Assembly (NCBI RefSeq): GCF_900312675.1 | Contig: NZ_OMPC01000004.1 | Coordinates: 173,390-237,389 of the forward strand | Length of the DNA: 64,000 bases | Direction: 5' to 3' | Source of the DNA: Aliivibrio sp. EL58 | GTDB taxonomy: Bacteria > Pseudomonadota > Gammaproteobacteria > Enterobacterales > Vibrionaceae | In this document: positions 27,814 to 36,873 of the stretch, in pieces | Position numbering within the stretch: position 1 is the first letter of the stretch | Layout of the letters: each line of letters opens with the position of its first letter | The notes under the pieces: generated by a model | The model's input: the letters and a program-made list of their open reading frames with translations, nothing else | Databases searched by the model: none | Told to the model about the DNA's origin: nothing | Program-made: the position numbers and the translations under genes

Positions 27814-29016
27814 ATGTACTCATATGTTGCCCGTCAGCCAATTTTAGATATAAAGAAAAATACAATTGGTTACGAATTATTGTTCCGTGATGGACCAAAA
27901 AATACGTTTCCAGCCGTTGAAGCGGAAGAAGCAACAAGTCGATTATTGTCTGACCACTTTCTTAGCTCACACTGTAATGCAACCAATGATAAATTAGGTT
28001 TTGTGAACTTTCCTCAGCAGAGTTTAATCAACCTTGTTCCTGCGCTATTTAATTCTAATAATTTAGTTATTGAAATACTTGAAGATTGCATTCCAAATCA
28101 AGAACTTCTTGATGCTATTAAGACTCTCTCAGAACGTGGGTATAAACTCGCACTGGATGATTTTGAGCCGAGCCCAGACTGGACGCCATTTCTTCCTTAT
28201 ATTGATATCATTAAATTTGATATCCGTGCGATCCCAATATTAAAAGCAAAACTATTTATCCGTCATTGTGATAAATATAAAATTGCGTTTTTAGCTGAAA
28301 AAGTAGAAACCTATGAGGAATTTGAACAAGCCAAAGAAGCTGGCTTTACTTATTTTCAAGGATACTTTTTTAGTAAACCAGAAATGCTACAACAACGCGC
28401 AATTCAACCTAATCAATTATCAATAATGCAGCTGTATCAAGAAATTTCAGCACCTATTGTTGATTTTAATGCGGTCGAAAAATACTTAGTACAAGATGTA
28501 TCACTGTCTTATAAATTACTGCGTTTTGTTAATGCCTCTTCTATTATTGATAAACCTATCACCTCTTTTAAACAGGCATTAGTTTATTTAGGCGAAACGA
28601 AACTACGTCAATTTGTCTCTTTAGTTGCTGTAGCTCACGCGACACAACACAAACCGCAATCCCTATATACGTTATCCATTCATCGAGCTAAGCTCTGTGA
28701 ACTTATCGTGACGAAAACAAATATTAACCTTGAACCAAGCCAAGCCTTTTTGGTCGGCTTATTTTCATTGTTAGAACCATTATTAGACCAACCTTTAAAT
28801 AGCTTAATTCAACACTTGCCTATTTCTACAGAAATAAAACTGGCCCTGACAGAACGTAAAGGAGCCCTTGGTATGCTGATATTGGCAATTGAAAGTTATG
28901 AAAAAGCCAATTGGTCGGTCGTATCGAAATGTTGTATAGCATTAAAGATGAGCGAACAAGAATTTACTACCTGCTATAAAGAATCTGCCGAATGGGTAGA
29001 TGACATAGCAAACTAA
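27814..29016 (+). CDS. EAL-HDOD domain signalling protein (degenerate EAL)
   Basis: A 400-residue protein of the YuxH type: an N-terminal EAL-like domain (about 1-200) and a C-terminal HDOD domain (about 200-400). The EAL signature is altered: YELLFRDG replaces the EAL motif, DDFEPS stands where active enzymes have DDFGTG, and AEKVET replaces AEGVET, although IKFD and GYFFSKP are kept. Loss of several catalytic and loop-6 residues suggests it no longer hydrolyses c-di-GMP and instead binds partners. The start has only a weak GAGA site. A short overlapping ORF (27768-27890) precedes it. Its physiological role is unknown. Confidence 0.85.
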   Translation: MYSYVARQPILDIKKNTIGYELLFRDGPKNTFPAVEAEEATSRLLSDHFLSSHCNATNDKLGFVNFPQQSLINLVPALFNSNNLVIEILEDCIPNQELLDAIKTLSERGYKLALDDFEPSPDWTPFLPYIDIIKFDIRAIPILKAKLFIRHCDKYKIAFLAEKVETYEEFEQAKEAGFTYFQGYFFSKPEMLQQRAIQPNQLSIMQLYQEISAPIVDFNAVEKYLVQDVSLSYKLLRFVNASSIIDKPITSFKQALVYLGETKLRQFVSLVAVAHATQHKPQSLYTLSIHRAKLCELIVTKTNINLEPSQAFLVGLFSLLEPLLDQPLNSLIQHLPISTEIKLALTERKGALGMLILAIESYEKANWSVVSKCCIALKMSEQEFTTCYKESAEWVDDIAN

Positions 29017-29031
29017 GAGTAATACCTATTC

Positions 29032-29430
29032 ATGTCTAAATCGAATCACTGTCCATGTGGCACCAAGAAGAATTATTCAGTGTGTTGTGAGCCAATTCAC
29101 AACAACCACGTCTTAGCAACAACACCTGAGCTATTAATGCGCTCTCGTTACAGCGCTCATGTAAAACAGCTCACCCAATACATTATTGATACTTATCATC
29201 CATCATGTAAAGCGGAAGAATTTAGAGAAGGTATTGAGGATTCAATCCAGCTCAATTGGCGTAAACTAAAAGTGATCTCCGCGCACTTATCTAATCAAAC
29301 TGACGATGAAGGTTTTGTATCATTCAAAGCTACCTATTCTGAAGATGGTCAACTACATCAATTAAAAGAGCACTCTCGTTTCTTAAAAGAAAATGGTAAG
29401 TGGTATTACATTGATGGCGAGATTGAATAA
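29032..29430 (+). CDS. ychJ: YchJ-family SEC-C protein, short form
   Basis: A 132-residue protein of the UPF0225/YchJ family with unknown function. The N-terminal SEC-C zinc motif is CPCGTKKNYSVCC near residues 8-20. The YchJ core follows, with LLMRSRYSAHV and HSRFLKENGKWYYIDG. E. coli YchJ continues into a second SEC-C motif. Here the protein stops right after WYYIDGEIE and the downstream DNA does not encode it. It starts 15 bp after the EAL-HDOD gene, so the two probably form an operon ending at the terminator at 29456. Confidence 0.88.
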   Translation: MSKSNHCPCGTKKNYSVCCEPIHNNHVLATTPELLMRSRYSAHVKQLTQYIIDTYHPSCKAEEFREGIEDSIQLNWRKLKVISAHLSNQTDDEGFVSFKATYSEDGQLHQLKEHSRFLKENGKWYYIDGEIE

Positions 29431-29455
29431 GCTAATTGAACACTAAAATTTAAAA

Positions 29456-29488
29456 TTAAAGCCTGATTATTTATCAGGCTTTTTTATA
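29456..29488 (+). terminator. Terminator after ychJ
   Basis: AAAGCCTGAT / ATCAGGCTTT with a 5-nt loop, followed by a T-run. Confidence 0.86.
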
Positions 29489-29573
29489 TTTATAACTTTT
29501 ATGTTTTGTGTATAGCTATACAATTAATGATTAATCAAATAGTACTTGAATTGATATTCCCTAATTTTAGACA

Positions 29574-29608
29574 TAAAAAAACGAGAGCGATGAGACTCTC
29601 GTTTTTAT
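29574..29608 (-). terminator. Terminator of the sodium-dependent transporter gene
   Basis: ACGAGAG (29581-29587) / CTCTCGT (29596-29602) with an A7 tract on the left (U-run on the minus strand) and T5 on the right. It lies 30 bp beyond the transporter stop. It could also act on plus-strand read-through. Confidence 0.84.
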
Positions 29609-29637
29609 TTATCTACTTGCTGCCAGTGCTATCTAGA

Positions 29638-31062
29638 TTAGAATTTCTTCGAGATTAGCGCTGAACCAGCAATGATAGCAACACCTAGTAACATGATAGG
29701 ACCTTTGCCACCATCAAATCCAGATGAGATACCCATAAATGCAACGATTGCGATTGCAACAGGGATGATGTACTTAACTAGAGCGTACCATAGGCCAAAC
29801 AATGGGAATTTCACTTCGCCGCCGTTTGTGATCTCATCTTCAAGATCTTCACGCTTCAGTCTCCAACCAGCAAAGATACATACCAACATACCGCCTACCG
29901 CTAGGAAGATCTTGTCTGTTAATAAATCAAAGATATCAAATGCACCAGTATCAAACAGAGTTGGCCCTAAGCCGCCTAACGATAAAGAAGCAAATACACA
30001 TAAAATAGCCATTACAGTACTTGCTGCAATTACGGCTTTCACTCGAGTAAATTTCTTCTCATCAATTAAGTAAGAAACCACAACTTCTAGTAAAGATACT
30101 GAAGATGTTAATGCCGCAACACTTAAACCAATGAAGAACATCAGAGCAAGTAAAAGACCAATTACACCGCCCATTTCAGCAAACAGTTGAGGAACAACAA
30201 CAAACACTAGACCAGGGCCAGCTGTTGGTGCCATACCGAAAGCAAACATTGCAGGGAACATTGCAACACCAGCAAGGATAGCAACACCCGTATCCATCGC
30301 AGTAACCATTGCTGTTGTTTGAACTAAGTTCTCTTTCTTCTTCAAGTAAGAACCATAAGTCATCATACAACCCATACCCAGAGACAGAGAGAAGAATGCT
30401 TGACCAAGTGCAGCAAGAATAACGTTACTGTCAATCTTAGAGAAATCAGGGCTAAATAGGAATTCAAGACCTGCCATTGCACCAGGAAGCATTAGTCCTT
30501 TTACTGAAACAATAACAAGAATCAAAAATAGTAAAGGCATCAATACCTTACCAGCCTTCTCGATACCACCAGAAATACCCTTCATTACGATAACGATATT
30601 TAGCAGTAGGTAGAAGCCCATCCACATTAATGGTTGCACTGGATCAGAGATAAACCCACCGAAGCTATCACCAATCGCCTCAGGCGCATCTAAAAGACCT
30701 GTACCAACCTTACCGATGTAAGCAATAGCCCAACCACCTACAACAGGGTAAAAGCCCATTATTAATAAACCACTGACAACCCCAATAACACCTGCAAACG
30801 TCCAGCGACGATCTGTTGACTTAAATGCGCCAACTGCAGATTTTTGAGTACGACGGCCAATAGCAAATTCGGTTAGCATTACGCTAAAACCAATAAAAAT
30901 TACAAAGAATAAGTAAATAGCAACAAATGCACCACCACCATTCTCACCAGCTGTATATGGAAATTTCCAAATATTACCAAGACCAACAGCAGATCCTGCT
31001 GCAGCCATTACAAATCCTAATTTTGAACCCCAGGTATCACGGGGCTTAGTGGTATTGCTCAT
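29638..31062 (-). CDS. Sodium-dependent transporter, NSS/SNF family
   Basis: A Na+-coupled symporter of the neurotransmitter:sodium symporter family, the group of LeuT and MhsT, usually transporting amino acids. The signature WGSKLGFVMAAAGSAVGLGNIWKFPY near the N-terminus contains the unwound TM1 sodium site. About 11 to 12 hydrophobic segments follow. The start is moved to the internal ATG (MSNTTKPRDTW) because GGAGA lies about 10 nt before it. The longer reading begins 14 codons upstream without a good site. This gives 474 residues. The substrate cannot be read from sequence. Confidence 0.9.
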   Translation of the reverse strand: MSNTTKPRDTWGSKLGFVMAAAGSAVGLGNIWKFPYTAGENGGGAFVAIYLFFVIFIGFSVMLTEFAIGRRTQKSAVGAFKSTDRRWTFAGVIGVVSGLLIMGFYPVVGGWAIAYIGKVGTGLLDAPEAIGDSFGGFISDPVQPLMWMGFYLLLNIVIVMKGISGGIEKAGKVLMPLLFLILVIVSVKGLMLPGAMAGLEFLFSPDFSKIDSNVILAALGQAFFSLSLGMGCMMTYGSYLKKKENLVQTTAMVTAMDTGVAILAGVAMFPAMFAFGMAPTAGPGLVFVVVPQLFAEMGGVIGLLLALMFFIGLSVAALTSSVSLLEVVVSYLIDEKKFTRVKAVIAASTVMAILCVFASLSLGGLGPTLFDTGAFDIFDLLTDKIFLAVGGMLVCIFAGWRLKREDLEDEITNGGEVKFPLFGLWYALVKYIIPVAIAIVAFMGISSGFDGGKGPIMLLGVAIIAGSALISKKF

Positions 31063-31377
31063 AGCCACAAGTTCTCCAATTATTCTATATTGTTGCATAT
31101 GCACTGTGTTTGTATATGAGCATCAAAGTGGTGTATATAATTATGTACACTCTAAAAAATGTTAAGTAATGCTCAATATTTGCAAGTAAAACAGTTTGAG
31201 AATAAAATTGAAACCCCAATAGCTATATTTTTTAACGTATAGCCCTCTTTTTTAACTCAAGTGTTTACAAAACCATCAATACCCTTTATTTTGTAAATAT
31301 TTTCCTTAATTCCTACTTATTTCTTGCGACTCCTGATTTAATATAGATTCACTTACTATTCTTATTATCGAAGGCTA

Positions 31378-32832
31378 ATGGATAAATTTTATCAAGCGCT
31401 TACTCTTATCGGTTTTATCTTATACTGGCTTTTAGTAGCTGGGGTAACCATACGTGTTGTTTTCAAACCAAGACCCGTTGGCGTCTCACTCGCCTGGTTA
31501 ATGATCATATACATTATCCCTGTTCTTGGGGTAATCGCTTACTTTCTTATTGGTGAGTTAAATTTAGGCCGTACCCGAGGCGAGCGAGCGAAAGCAATGT
31601 TTACGCCTTATGAAGAGTGGTTTGCACAAGTTCATCACTGTCAGCATCACCAACCAAACTCGATATCTCATCGAATTTCATCAATACACAACCTTTGTTC
31701 TAATAGAGTAGGCATTCCCGCACTCAGTGGGGACACCTTATCTCTACTTAATACCCCCTCAGAAATACTAACCGCGATTGTTCGAGATATTGAAACAGCA
31801 GAACATGAAATCAATATGGAGTTTTACATTTGGCATCATGGTGGATTAGCCGATAGTGTTGCCAGTGCATTAATCAAAGCCGCAAAACGAGGAGTAACAG
31901 TTAACGTACTTTTAGATTCGGCAGGTAGTATCGATTTTTTCAAAAGTCACTGGCCAAAGCTGCTTAAAGATTCGGGTGTTAACATCGTAGAAGCATTAAG
32001 CGTAAGTCCATTTCGTATGTTCTTCCGTCGATTAGATCTACGCCTACATCGTAAGATAGTTATCATTGATAATAAGGTGGCTTACACAGGCTCAATGAAC
32101 TTGGTTGATCCTCAGTACTTCAAACAAAACTCAGGCGTAGGACAATGGGTAGATGTTATGATTCGTCTTACAGGACCTAACGTCGCCGTGTTAAATACCA
32201 TTCACGCATGGGATTGGGAAGTAGAAACAGGGATAAGAGAATTACCCGCCCTGCCTGAATGCCCTATTTCAATCGACCCATTTAACCATACAACACAAGT
32301 GGTTCCATCTGGGCCTGGTATGCCAGATGATATTATTCAACAAGTTCTAATTACCGCAATAAATCAGGCAAGAAAATCAATCACCATCACTACGCCTTAT
32401 TTTGTACCAAGCGAAATACTGTTGCATACGTTACGGACTACTGCTCATCGTGGGGTTGAAGTTAAGCTAATTTTGCCTAAAAAGAATGATTCTTTAATGG
32501 TTAGCTGGGCCTCAAAATCTTTCTTTGAGACTCTATTAAAAGCAGGCGTTCATATTTATGAATTCAATGGCGGCCTACTACATACCAAATCAGTAGTGAT
32601 TGATGATAGCTATTGTATTATCGGTACCGTTAATTTAGATATGCGTAGCTTTTGGTTAAATTTTGAAGTCAGTTTAATCGTTGATGATCCTGAATTTACC
32701 AAACAACTAGCTTGGGTTTTAAACGGTTATCTAGAACAATCGACCCCTATTGAACTTGCGGTATGGCAACAGCGAAACTTACCGCATAGATTTACTGAAC
32801 GCTTCTTCTCAATGTTCAGTCCCCTTCTGTAA
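31378..32832 (+). CDS. clsA: Cardiolipin synthase
   Basis: A phospholipase D-superfamily membrane enzyme that condenses two phosphatidylglycerol molecules to cardiolipin and glycerol. Two N-terminal membrane segments lie at about residues 5-25 and 35-60. Two HKD motifs are present, in LHRKIVIIDNKVAYTGSMN and LHTKSVVIDDSYCIIGTVN. Its 484 residues match E. coli ClsA (486). A strong bidirectional terminator follows. ClsA rather than ClsB or ClsC is supported by the paired N-terminal helices. Confidence 0.94.
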   Translation: MDKFYQALTLIGFILYWLLVAGVTIRVVFKPRPVGVSLAWLMIIYIIPVLGVIAYFLIGELNLGRTRGERAKAMFTPYEEWFAQVHHCQHHQPNSISHRISSIHNLCSNRVGIPALSGDTLSLLNTPSEILTAIVRDIETAEHEINMEFYIWHHGGLADSVASALIKAAKRGVTVNVLLDSAGSIDFFKSHWPKLLKDSGVNIVEALSVSPFRMFFRRLDLRLHRKIVIIDNKVAYTGSMNLVDPQYFKQNSGVGQWVDVMIRLTGPNVAVLNTIHAWDWEVETGIRELPALPECPISIDPFNHTTQVVPSGPGMPDDIIQQVLITAINQARKSITITTPYFVPSEILLHTLRTTAHRGVEVKLILPKKNDSLMVSWASKSFFETLLKAGVHIYEFNGGLLHTKSVVIDDSYCIIGTVNLDMRSFWLNFEVSLIVDDPEFTKQLAWVLNGYLEQSTPIELAVWQQRNLPHRFTERFFSMFSPLL

Positions 32833-32843
32833 AAATTAAACGA

Positions 32844-32882
32844 TAAAAAAGCCCGTGACTTATTAAATCACGGGCTTTCTAC
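32844..32882. terminator. Bidirectional terminator between clsA and folE
   Basis: AAGCCCGTGA / TCACGGGCTT with a short AT loop, A-run on the left and T-rich on the right. It serves convergent genes. Confidence 0.85.
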
Positions 32883-32920
32883 TGTCTGTTTGTTATCTTT
32901 AATCTTTAAATAACTAATAT

Positions 32921-33574
32921 CTAGCGGATACCGCTTAAAAACTCATGTCTTGTTGCTGGATTTCTTTTAAAAATCCCACCAAGCGCTGTTGTTGTCGTGC
33001 TGCTTGTTGCATCCATAACACCGCGAGACTTAACACAGTAATGCGTCGCTTCCATCGTAATCGCCACATCATCACTGCCAAGTAAGGTCTGTAATGCCAC
33101 TAAAATTTGTTGTGTCATACGCTCTTGAACTTGTGGACGCTGCGCAAAGAAACGAACGATACGATTAATTTTTGATAAACCAATGATCTTTTCACGAGGA
33201 ATGTAAGCAATCGTAGCTTTTCCATCAATAGTGACTAGGTGATGTTCACAAGTACTGGTTAGCGTAATATCGTTTACTCGCACCATTTCATCACAGTTCA
33301 TTTTATTATCAATTACAGTGATTTTTGGGAAGTTTGTATAATCTAAACCAGAAAAAATTTCATCTACGTACATTTTCGCAATTCGATGAGGTGTTTCTTC
33401 TAAACTATCATCAGTAAGATCGAGGCTTAATAACGTTAAGATTTCACGCATGTGTTCTTTTATACGTTCTTTTTTCTCTTCGCGACTAATTCCATTTTCC
33501 TTCATTGGCGTCTCAAGACCACGCGCAACGAGAGCGTCACGTACTAATATGGCTGATTCACTGAGTGATGACAT
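32921..33574 (-). CDS. folE: GTP cyclohydrolase I
   Basis: Converts GTP to dihydroneopterin triphosphate, the first step of tetrahydrofolate synthesis. Active-site and zinc residues appear in [13 protein letters not shown] and in [11 protein letters not shown]. The start is set at the ATG of MSSLSESAI because GGAG lies 6 nt upstream; the longer frame would begin at a TTG overlapping that site. This gives 217 residues, against 222 in E. coli. It is divergent from moeA across about 150 bp, an arrangement common in vibrios. Confidence 0.95.
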   Translation of the reverse strand: MSSLSESAILVRDALVARGLETPMKENGISREEKKERIKEHMREILTLLSLDLTDDSLEETPHRIAKMYVDEIFSGLDYTNFPKITVIDNKMNCDEMVRVNDITLTSTCEHHLVTIDGKATIAYIPREKIIGLSKINRIVRFFAQRPQVQERMTQQILVALQTLLGSDDVAITMEATHYCVKSRGVMDATSSTTTTALGGIFKRNPATRHEFLSGIR

Positions 33575-33724
33575 CGTATACTCCAAATTCCATAATCAAT
33601 TGAACTTCGCTAAGGATACCCGCTCTGTGACAGAAATACACCCTGATTTTGCTAGGTCTATTAGATGTTATTAGTCAAAATATGGTAATGTTCTGTCATT
33701 ATTACTATTAATCTAGAGAGTACC

Positions 33725-34972
33725 ATGATGGATTGCTGCGCAACTCAAGGTTTGATCCCAGTAGAAACCGCTTTAGAGACCCTTTTATCTCAAGTTTCTC
33801 CTATTTCATCAACAAGCACATTAGCATTAGCTGACGCAATTGGCTTTGTATTGGCTGAAGACATTTGTTCACCAATCAATGTTCCTCCGTTTGCTAACTC
33901 TGCAATGGATGGTTATGCCGTTCGTATCTCTGATTTAAAACAATCTTTAACACTACCTCTAGCTGGTAAATCTTTTGCTGGGACTCCTTTTGAAGGTCAA
34001 TGGCCAGAGAAAACAACCATTCGTATCATGACAGGCGCAAAAATCCCTGAAGGTTGCGATGCTGTTATTATGCAAGAACTGACATCTGATTCAGAAGGCA
34101 ACATTACCTTTGATCTTACTTTAGCTGATGTAAAACCACAGACCAACATTCGCCCAATTGGTGACGATGTTGCTCAAGGTCAAACTGTATTAGCAAAAGG
34201 TCACCGCTTAACACCGCGTGATATTCCCTTAATTGCCTCGTTAGGCATTAATGATATTCCGGTAGTTAATAAACCAAAAGTGGCTTTCTTCTCGACAGGT
34301 GATGAGCTTAAACCACTAGGTCAGCCGCTAGAAGATGGTCAGATCTATGACAGTAACCGCTATGGTATCAAAGTACTCATCGAACGCTTTGGTTGTGAAG
34401 CCATTGATTTAGGCATCATTCCTGACTGTCCTGAAACACTAAAAGAAGTGTTCTTAAAAGCAGATAAAGAAGCGGATGTCGTTGTTACTTCGGGTGGCGT
34501 AAGCGTCGGTGAAGCGGATTATACAAAAGACATTCTAGATGAACTTGGCCAAATTGGTTTCTGGAAGCTAGCAATAAAACCAGGTAAACCTTTCGCATTT
34601 GGTAATTTACCAGACTCTTATTTCTGTGGATTACCGGGGAACCCTGTTTCTGCCATGCTAACCATGTACGTATTAGTACAACCAATGCTAGCGAAATTAG
34701 CAGGTCATACGCAGTGGGAAGCTCCAAAAGCGATTCCTGCCGTTGCAACGACTCTATTTAAAAAACGTCCAGGTCGTACTGACTACCAACGTGGTATTTA
34801 CTCTATTAATACTCAAGGTCAGTTTGAAGTAGCAACCACAGGCAACCAAGGCTCAGGCGCGTTTAGTTCAATGAGCATGGCTAACTGCTTTGTGGTACTA
34901 GAGCGAGAACGTGGCCGTGTTGAAGCCGGTGAAATGGTCACTATTGAATTGTTTAATTCCTCTCTATATTAA
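33725..34972 (+). CDS. moeA: Molybdopterin molybdenumtransferase
   Basis: Inserts molybdate into adenylylated molybdopterin to give the molybdenum cofactor. The 415 residues match E. coli MoeA (411). Characteristic segments are PPFANSAMDGYAVR near residues 56-69, RIMTGAKIPEGCDAVIMQE, FSTGDEL, and TSGGVSVGEADYTKD in the MoCF-binding domain. The C-terminal beta domain follows. Two adjacent ATG codons could start it; spacing does not decide. moeB follows 11 bp later, giving a moeAB operon. Confidence 0.96.
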   Translation: MMDCCATQGLIPVETALETLLSQVSPISSTSTLALADAIGFVLAEDICSPINVPPFANSAMDGYAVRISDLKQSLTLPLAGKSFAGTPFEGQWPEKTTIRIMTGAKIPEGCDAVIMQELTSDSEGNITFDLTLADVKPQTNIRPIGDDVAQGQTVLAKGHRLTPRDIPLIASLGINDIPVVNKPKVAFFSTGDELKPLGQPLEDGQIYDSNRYGIKVLIERFGCEAIDLGIIPDCPETLKEVFLKADKEADVVVTSGGVSVGEADYTKDILDELGQIGFWKLAIKPGKPFAFGNLPDSYFCGLPGNPVSAMLTMYVLVQPMLAKLAGHTQWEAPKAIPAVATTLFKKRPGRTDYQRGIYSINTQGQFEVATTGNQGSGAFSSMSMANCFVVLERERGRVEAGEMVTIELFNSSLY

Positions 34973-34983
34973 GAGTATTTTCA

Positions 34984-35733
34984 ATGACTGAATTAACCGA
35001 TCAAGAAATGCTACGTTATAACCGTCAAATCATTTTACGCAACTTTGATTTTGATGGCCAAGAACGCTTAAAAGAGAGCTCAATACTTATTATTGGTGCC
35101 GGAGGCTTAGGCTGTGCGTCAAGCCAATACCTAGCAGCCGCAGGGATAGGTAAGATCACACTTGTTGATGACGATACCGTTGAGCTCTCTAATTTACAAC
35201 GTCAAGTGCTGCATTGTGATGAGACGATTGGTGAGAAAAAAGTCATCTCTGCAAAAATGGCATTAAATCGCATTAACCCTCATTGCCAGATTGATACGTT
35301 TGATAAGCGCTTATCTGATGATGAATTGCGTTCACTTATTGCAAGTCATGATCTGGTTTTAGATGGCACAGATAACGTAGATACTCGCAATCAACTTAAT
35401 CGTTTATGCTTTGAATCTAAAACACCGCTTGTATCTGGTGCTGCGATTCGAATGGAAGGTCAAGTAAGTGTTTATACTTATCAAGCTAACGAGCCGTGCT
35501 ATCAATGCCTAAGCAGTTTATTTGGTCAACAAGCACTTACCTGTGTAGAAGCGGGAGTGATGTCTCCTGTTGTTGGGATCATTGGTGCTACACAAGCGCT
35601 AGAAGCTATTAAAGTATTAGCGAACTATGGTCAGCCATTAATCAGTAAATTGCTAATGCTAGATGCACTTTCTATGAGTTGGCGTGAAATGAAGCTAGCA
35701 AAAATGCCTAATTGTTCTATTTGCAGCTACTAA
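34984..35733 (+). CDS. moeB: Molybdopterin synthase adenylyltransferase
   Basis: An E1-like enzyme that adenylates the C-terminus of MoaD so that it can be sulfurated for molybdopterin synthesis. The nucleotide-binding GAGGLGCASSQYL is near residues 37-49. The segment NLQRQVLHCDETIG carries the conserved Arg, and zinc CxxC pairs are CYQC (about 171) and CSIC at the C-terminus. The 249 residues equal E. coli MoeB. There is no rhodanese domain, which separates it from ThiF/MOCS3-like fusions. Cotranscribed with moeA and followed by a terminator. Confidence 0.95.
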   Translation: MTELTDQEMLRYNRQIILRNFDFDGQERLKESSILIIGAGGLGCASSQYLAAAGIGKITLVDDDTVELSNLQRQVLHCDETIGEKKVISAKMALNRINPHCQIDTFDKRLSDDELRSLIASHDLVLDGTDNVDTRNQLNRLCFESKTPLVSGAAIRMEGQVSVYTYQANEPCYQCLSSLFGQQALTCVEAGVMSPVVGIIGATQALEAIKVLANYGQPLISKLLMLDALSMSWREMKLAKMPNCSICSY

Positions 35734-35755
35734 AAACAGTTTTATTCATTTAATT

Positions 35756-35796
35756 AAAGGCGGTGACCCCATAAGGCTCACCGCCTTTATTTTTAT
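35756..35796 (+). terminator. Terminator after moeB
   Basis: AAAGGCGGTGA / TCACCGCCTTT around an 11-nt loop, followed by T-rich sequence. Confidence 0.87.
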
Positions 35797-35872
35797 TCGA
35801 ACAATAAAAATATCTATTAAAAACAAATAGAAATAAAAAAAATCACTTAATAAAAATTCCCACCTCTCCCTT

Positions 35873-35923
35873 CTGTCATACACTTTTAAGAAAACTGAAA
35901 TATTACTGTCACATAAATTTTCT
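35873..35923 (+). promoter_or_regulatory. Tandem Pho boxes upstream of pstS
   Basis: Five 7-bp units spaced exactly 11 bp apart: CTGTCAT (35873), TTTTAAG (35884), CTGAAAT (35895), CTGTCAC (35906) and ATTTTCT (35917), each separated by 4 AT-rich bases. Alternate units are close to the PhoB half-site CTGTCAT. This is the known PhoB layout and implies induction by phosphate starvation. Confidence 0.82.
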
Positions 35924-35976
35924 AAAGTGGCCTCGTCAACTTAATCCGGCACGTATGCCTCATAAAGGAAATGAAA

Positions 35977-36798
35977 ATGAAAAAGTCAGTTATCGGCGCA
36001 CTAGCAATTCTGAGTTCAGTAGTAGCATTACCAACATCAGCGAAAGAAACTATTTCTGCCGTTGGTTCAAGCAGCGTGACACCTCTTATGGAAATGTTTT
36101 CTGAAACTTACATGAAAGAACATTCAAACGTATACATCGAAGTTCAAGGACCTGGCTCTTCAGCTGGTGTAAAGGCGGCAAAAAATGGCTCTGCTGATTT
36201 AGGCATGTCATCACGTAACCTTAAATCATCAGAAAAAGAAGCAACATTAAAAGAACTGATTGTTGCACATGATGGTATTGCGGTTGTCGTTAACCCAAGC
36301 AATACACTTAAAGGACTAACATCAGAGCAAGTGACTGCTATCTATAAAGGCGAAGTTAAAAACTGGAAAGAGGTTGGTGGTGAAGATAAGCCAATCGTTG
36401 CTATCACTCGTGATACAGCATCAGGTACACGTGGCGCATTTGAAGACATCATGAGCCTTAAGAAGAAAATATCTGGAATGAAAGTTTCTGCTATTTCGCA
36501 ACGAGCTCAAGTTGCTAATGGTAACGGTGCGCTAAAAACAATGGTTGCAAGTAACCCATATGCCATTGGTTATATCTCTCTAGGCACCGTTGATAACTCA
36601 GTTCACGCACTGGCTATTGATAACGTAGAACCAAGTGTTGCTGACATTAAAAATGGCACATACAAAGTATCTCGTCCTTTCCTTGTTCTTTACAAAGAAG
36701 GTAAGCCATCTGCTGAAGCTGACAAATTCCTAAACTGGATGACATCAGAAACAGCTCAAAATCTTGTAGAAAAGAAAGGCTACATCTCAGTAAACTAA
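35977..36798 (+). CDS. pstS: Phosphate-binding protein PstS
   Basis: The periplasmic phosphate receptor of the high-affinity Pst importer. It has a signal peptide at about residues 1-22 ending in PTSAKE. Phosphate-contacting segments are VGSSSVTPLMEMF, GPGSSAGVKAAKNGSADLGMSSR and RDTASGTRGAFE. The start is placed at the second ATG because AAGGA ends 7 nt before it, while the ATG at 35971 is only 1 nt away. This gives 273 residues, shorter than E. coli PstS (346) but usual for the vibrio PstS subgroup. It is first in pstSCAB. Confidence 0.95.
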   Translation: MKKSVIGALAILSSVVALPTSAKETISAVGSSSVTPLMEMFSETYMKEHSNVYIEVQGPGSSAGVKAAKNGSADLGMSSRNLKSSEKEATLKELIVAHDGIAVVVNPSNTLKGLTSEQVTAIYKGEVKNWKEVGGEDKPIVAITRDTASGTRGAFEDIMSLKKKISGMKVSAISQRAQVANGNGALKTMVASNPYAIGYISLGTVDNSVHALAIDNVEPSVADIKNGTYKVSRPFLVLYKEGKPSAEADKFLNWMTSETAQNLVEKKGYISVN

Positions 36799-36808
36799 TT
36801 ATTACCTT

Positions 36809-36840
36809 TTTGCCTGACCTGCGAAGGTCAGGCATTTTTC
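36809..36840 (+). terminator. Hairpin with T-run between pstS and pstC
   Basis: TGCCTGACCT / AGGTCAGGCA is a perfect 10-bp stem with a 4-nt loop and five T residues. Inside an operon, it would reduce read-through so that the binding protein exceeds the membrane subunits. Confidence 0.8.
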
Positions 36841-36873
36841 CATTTCGAATTTTTCGACATGTGAGTATTTATT

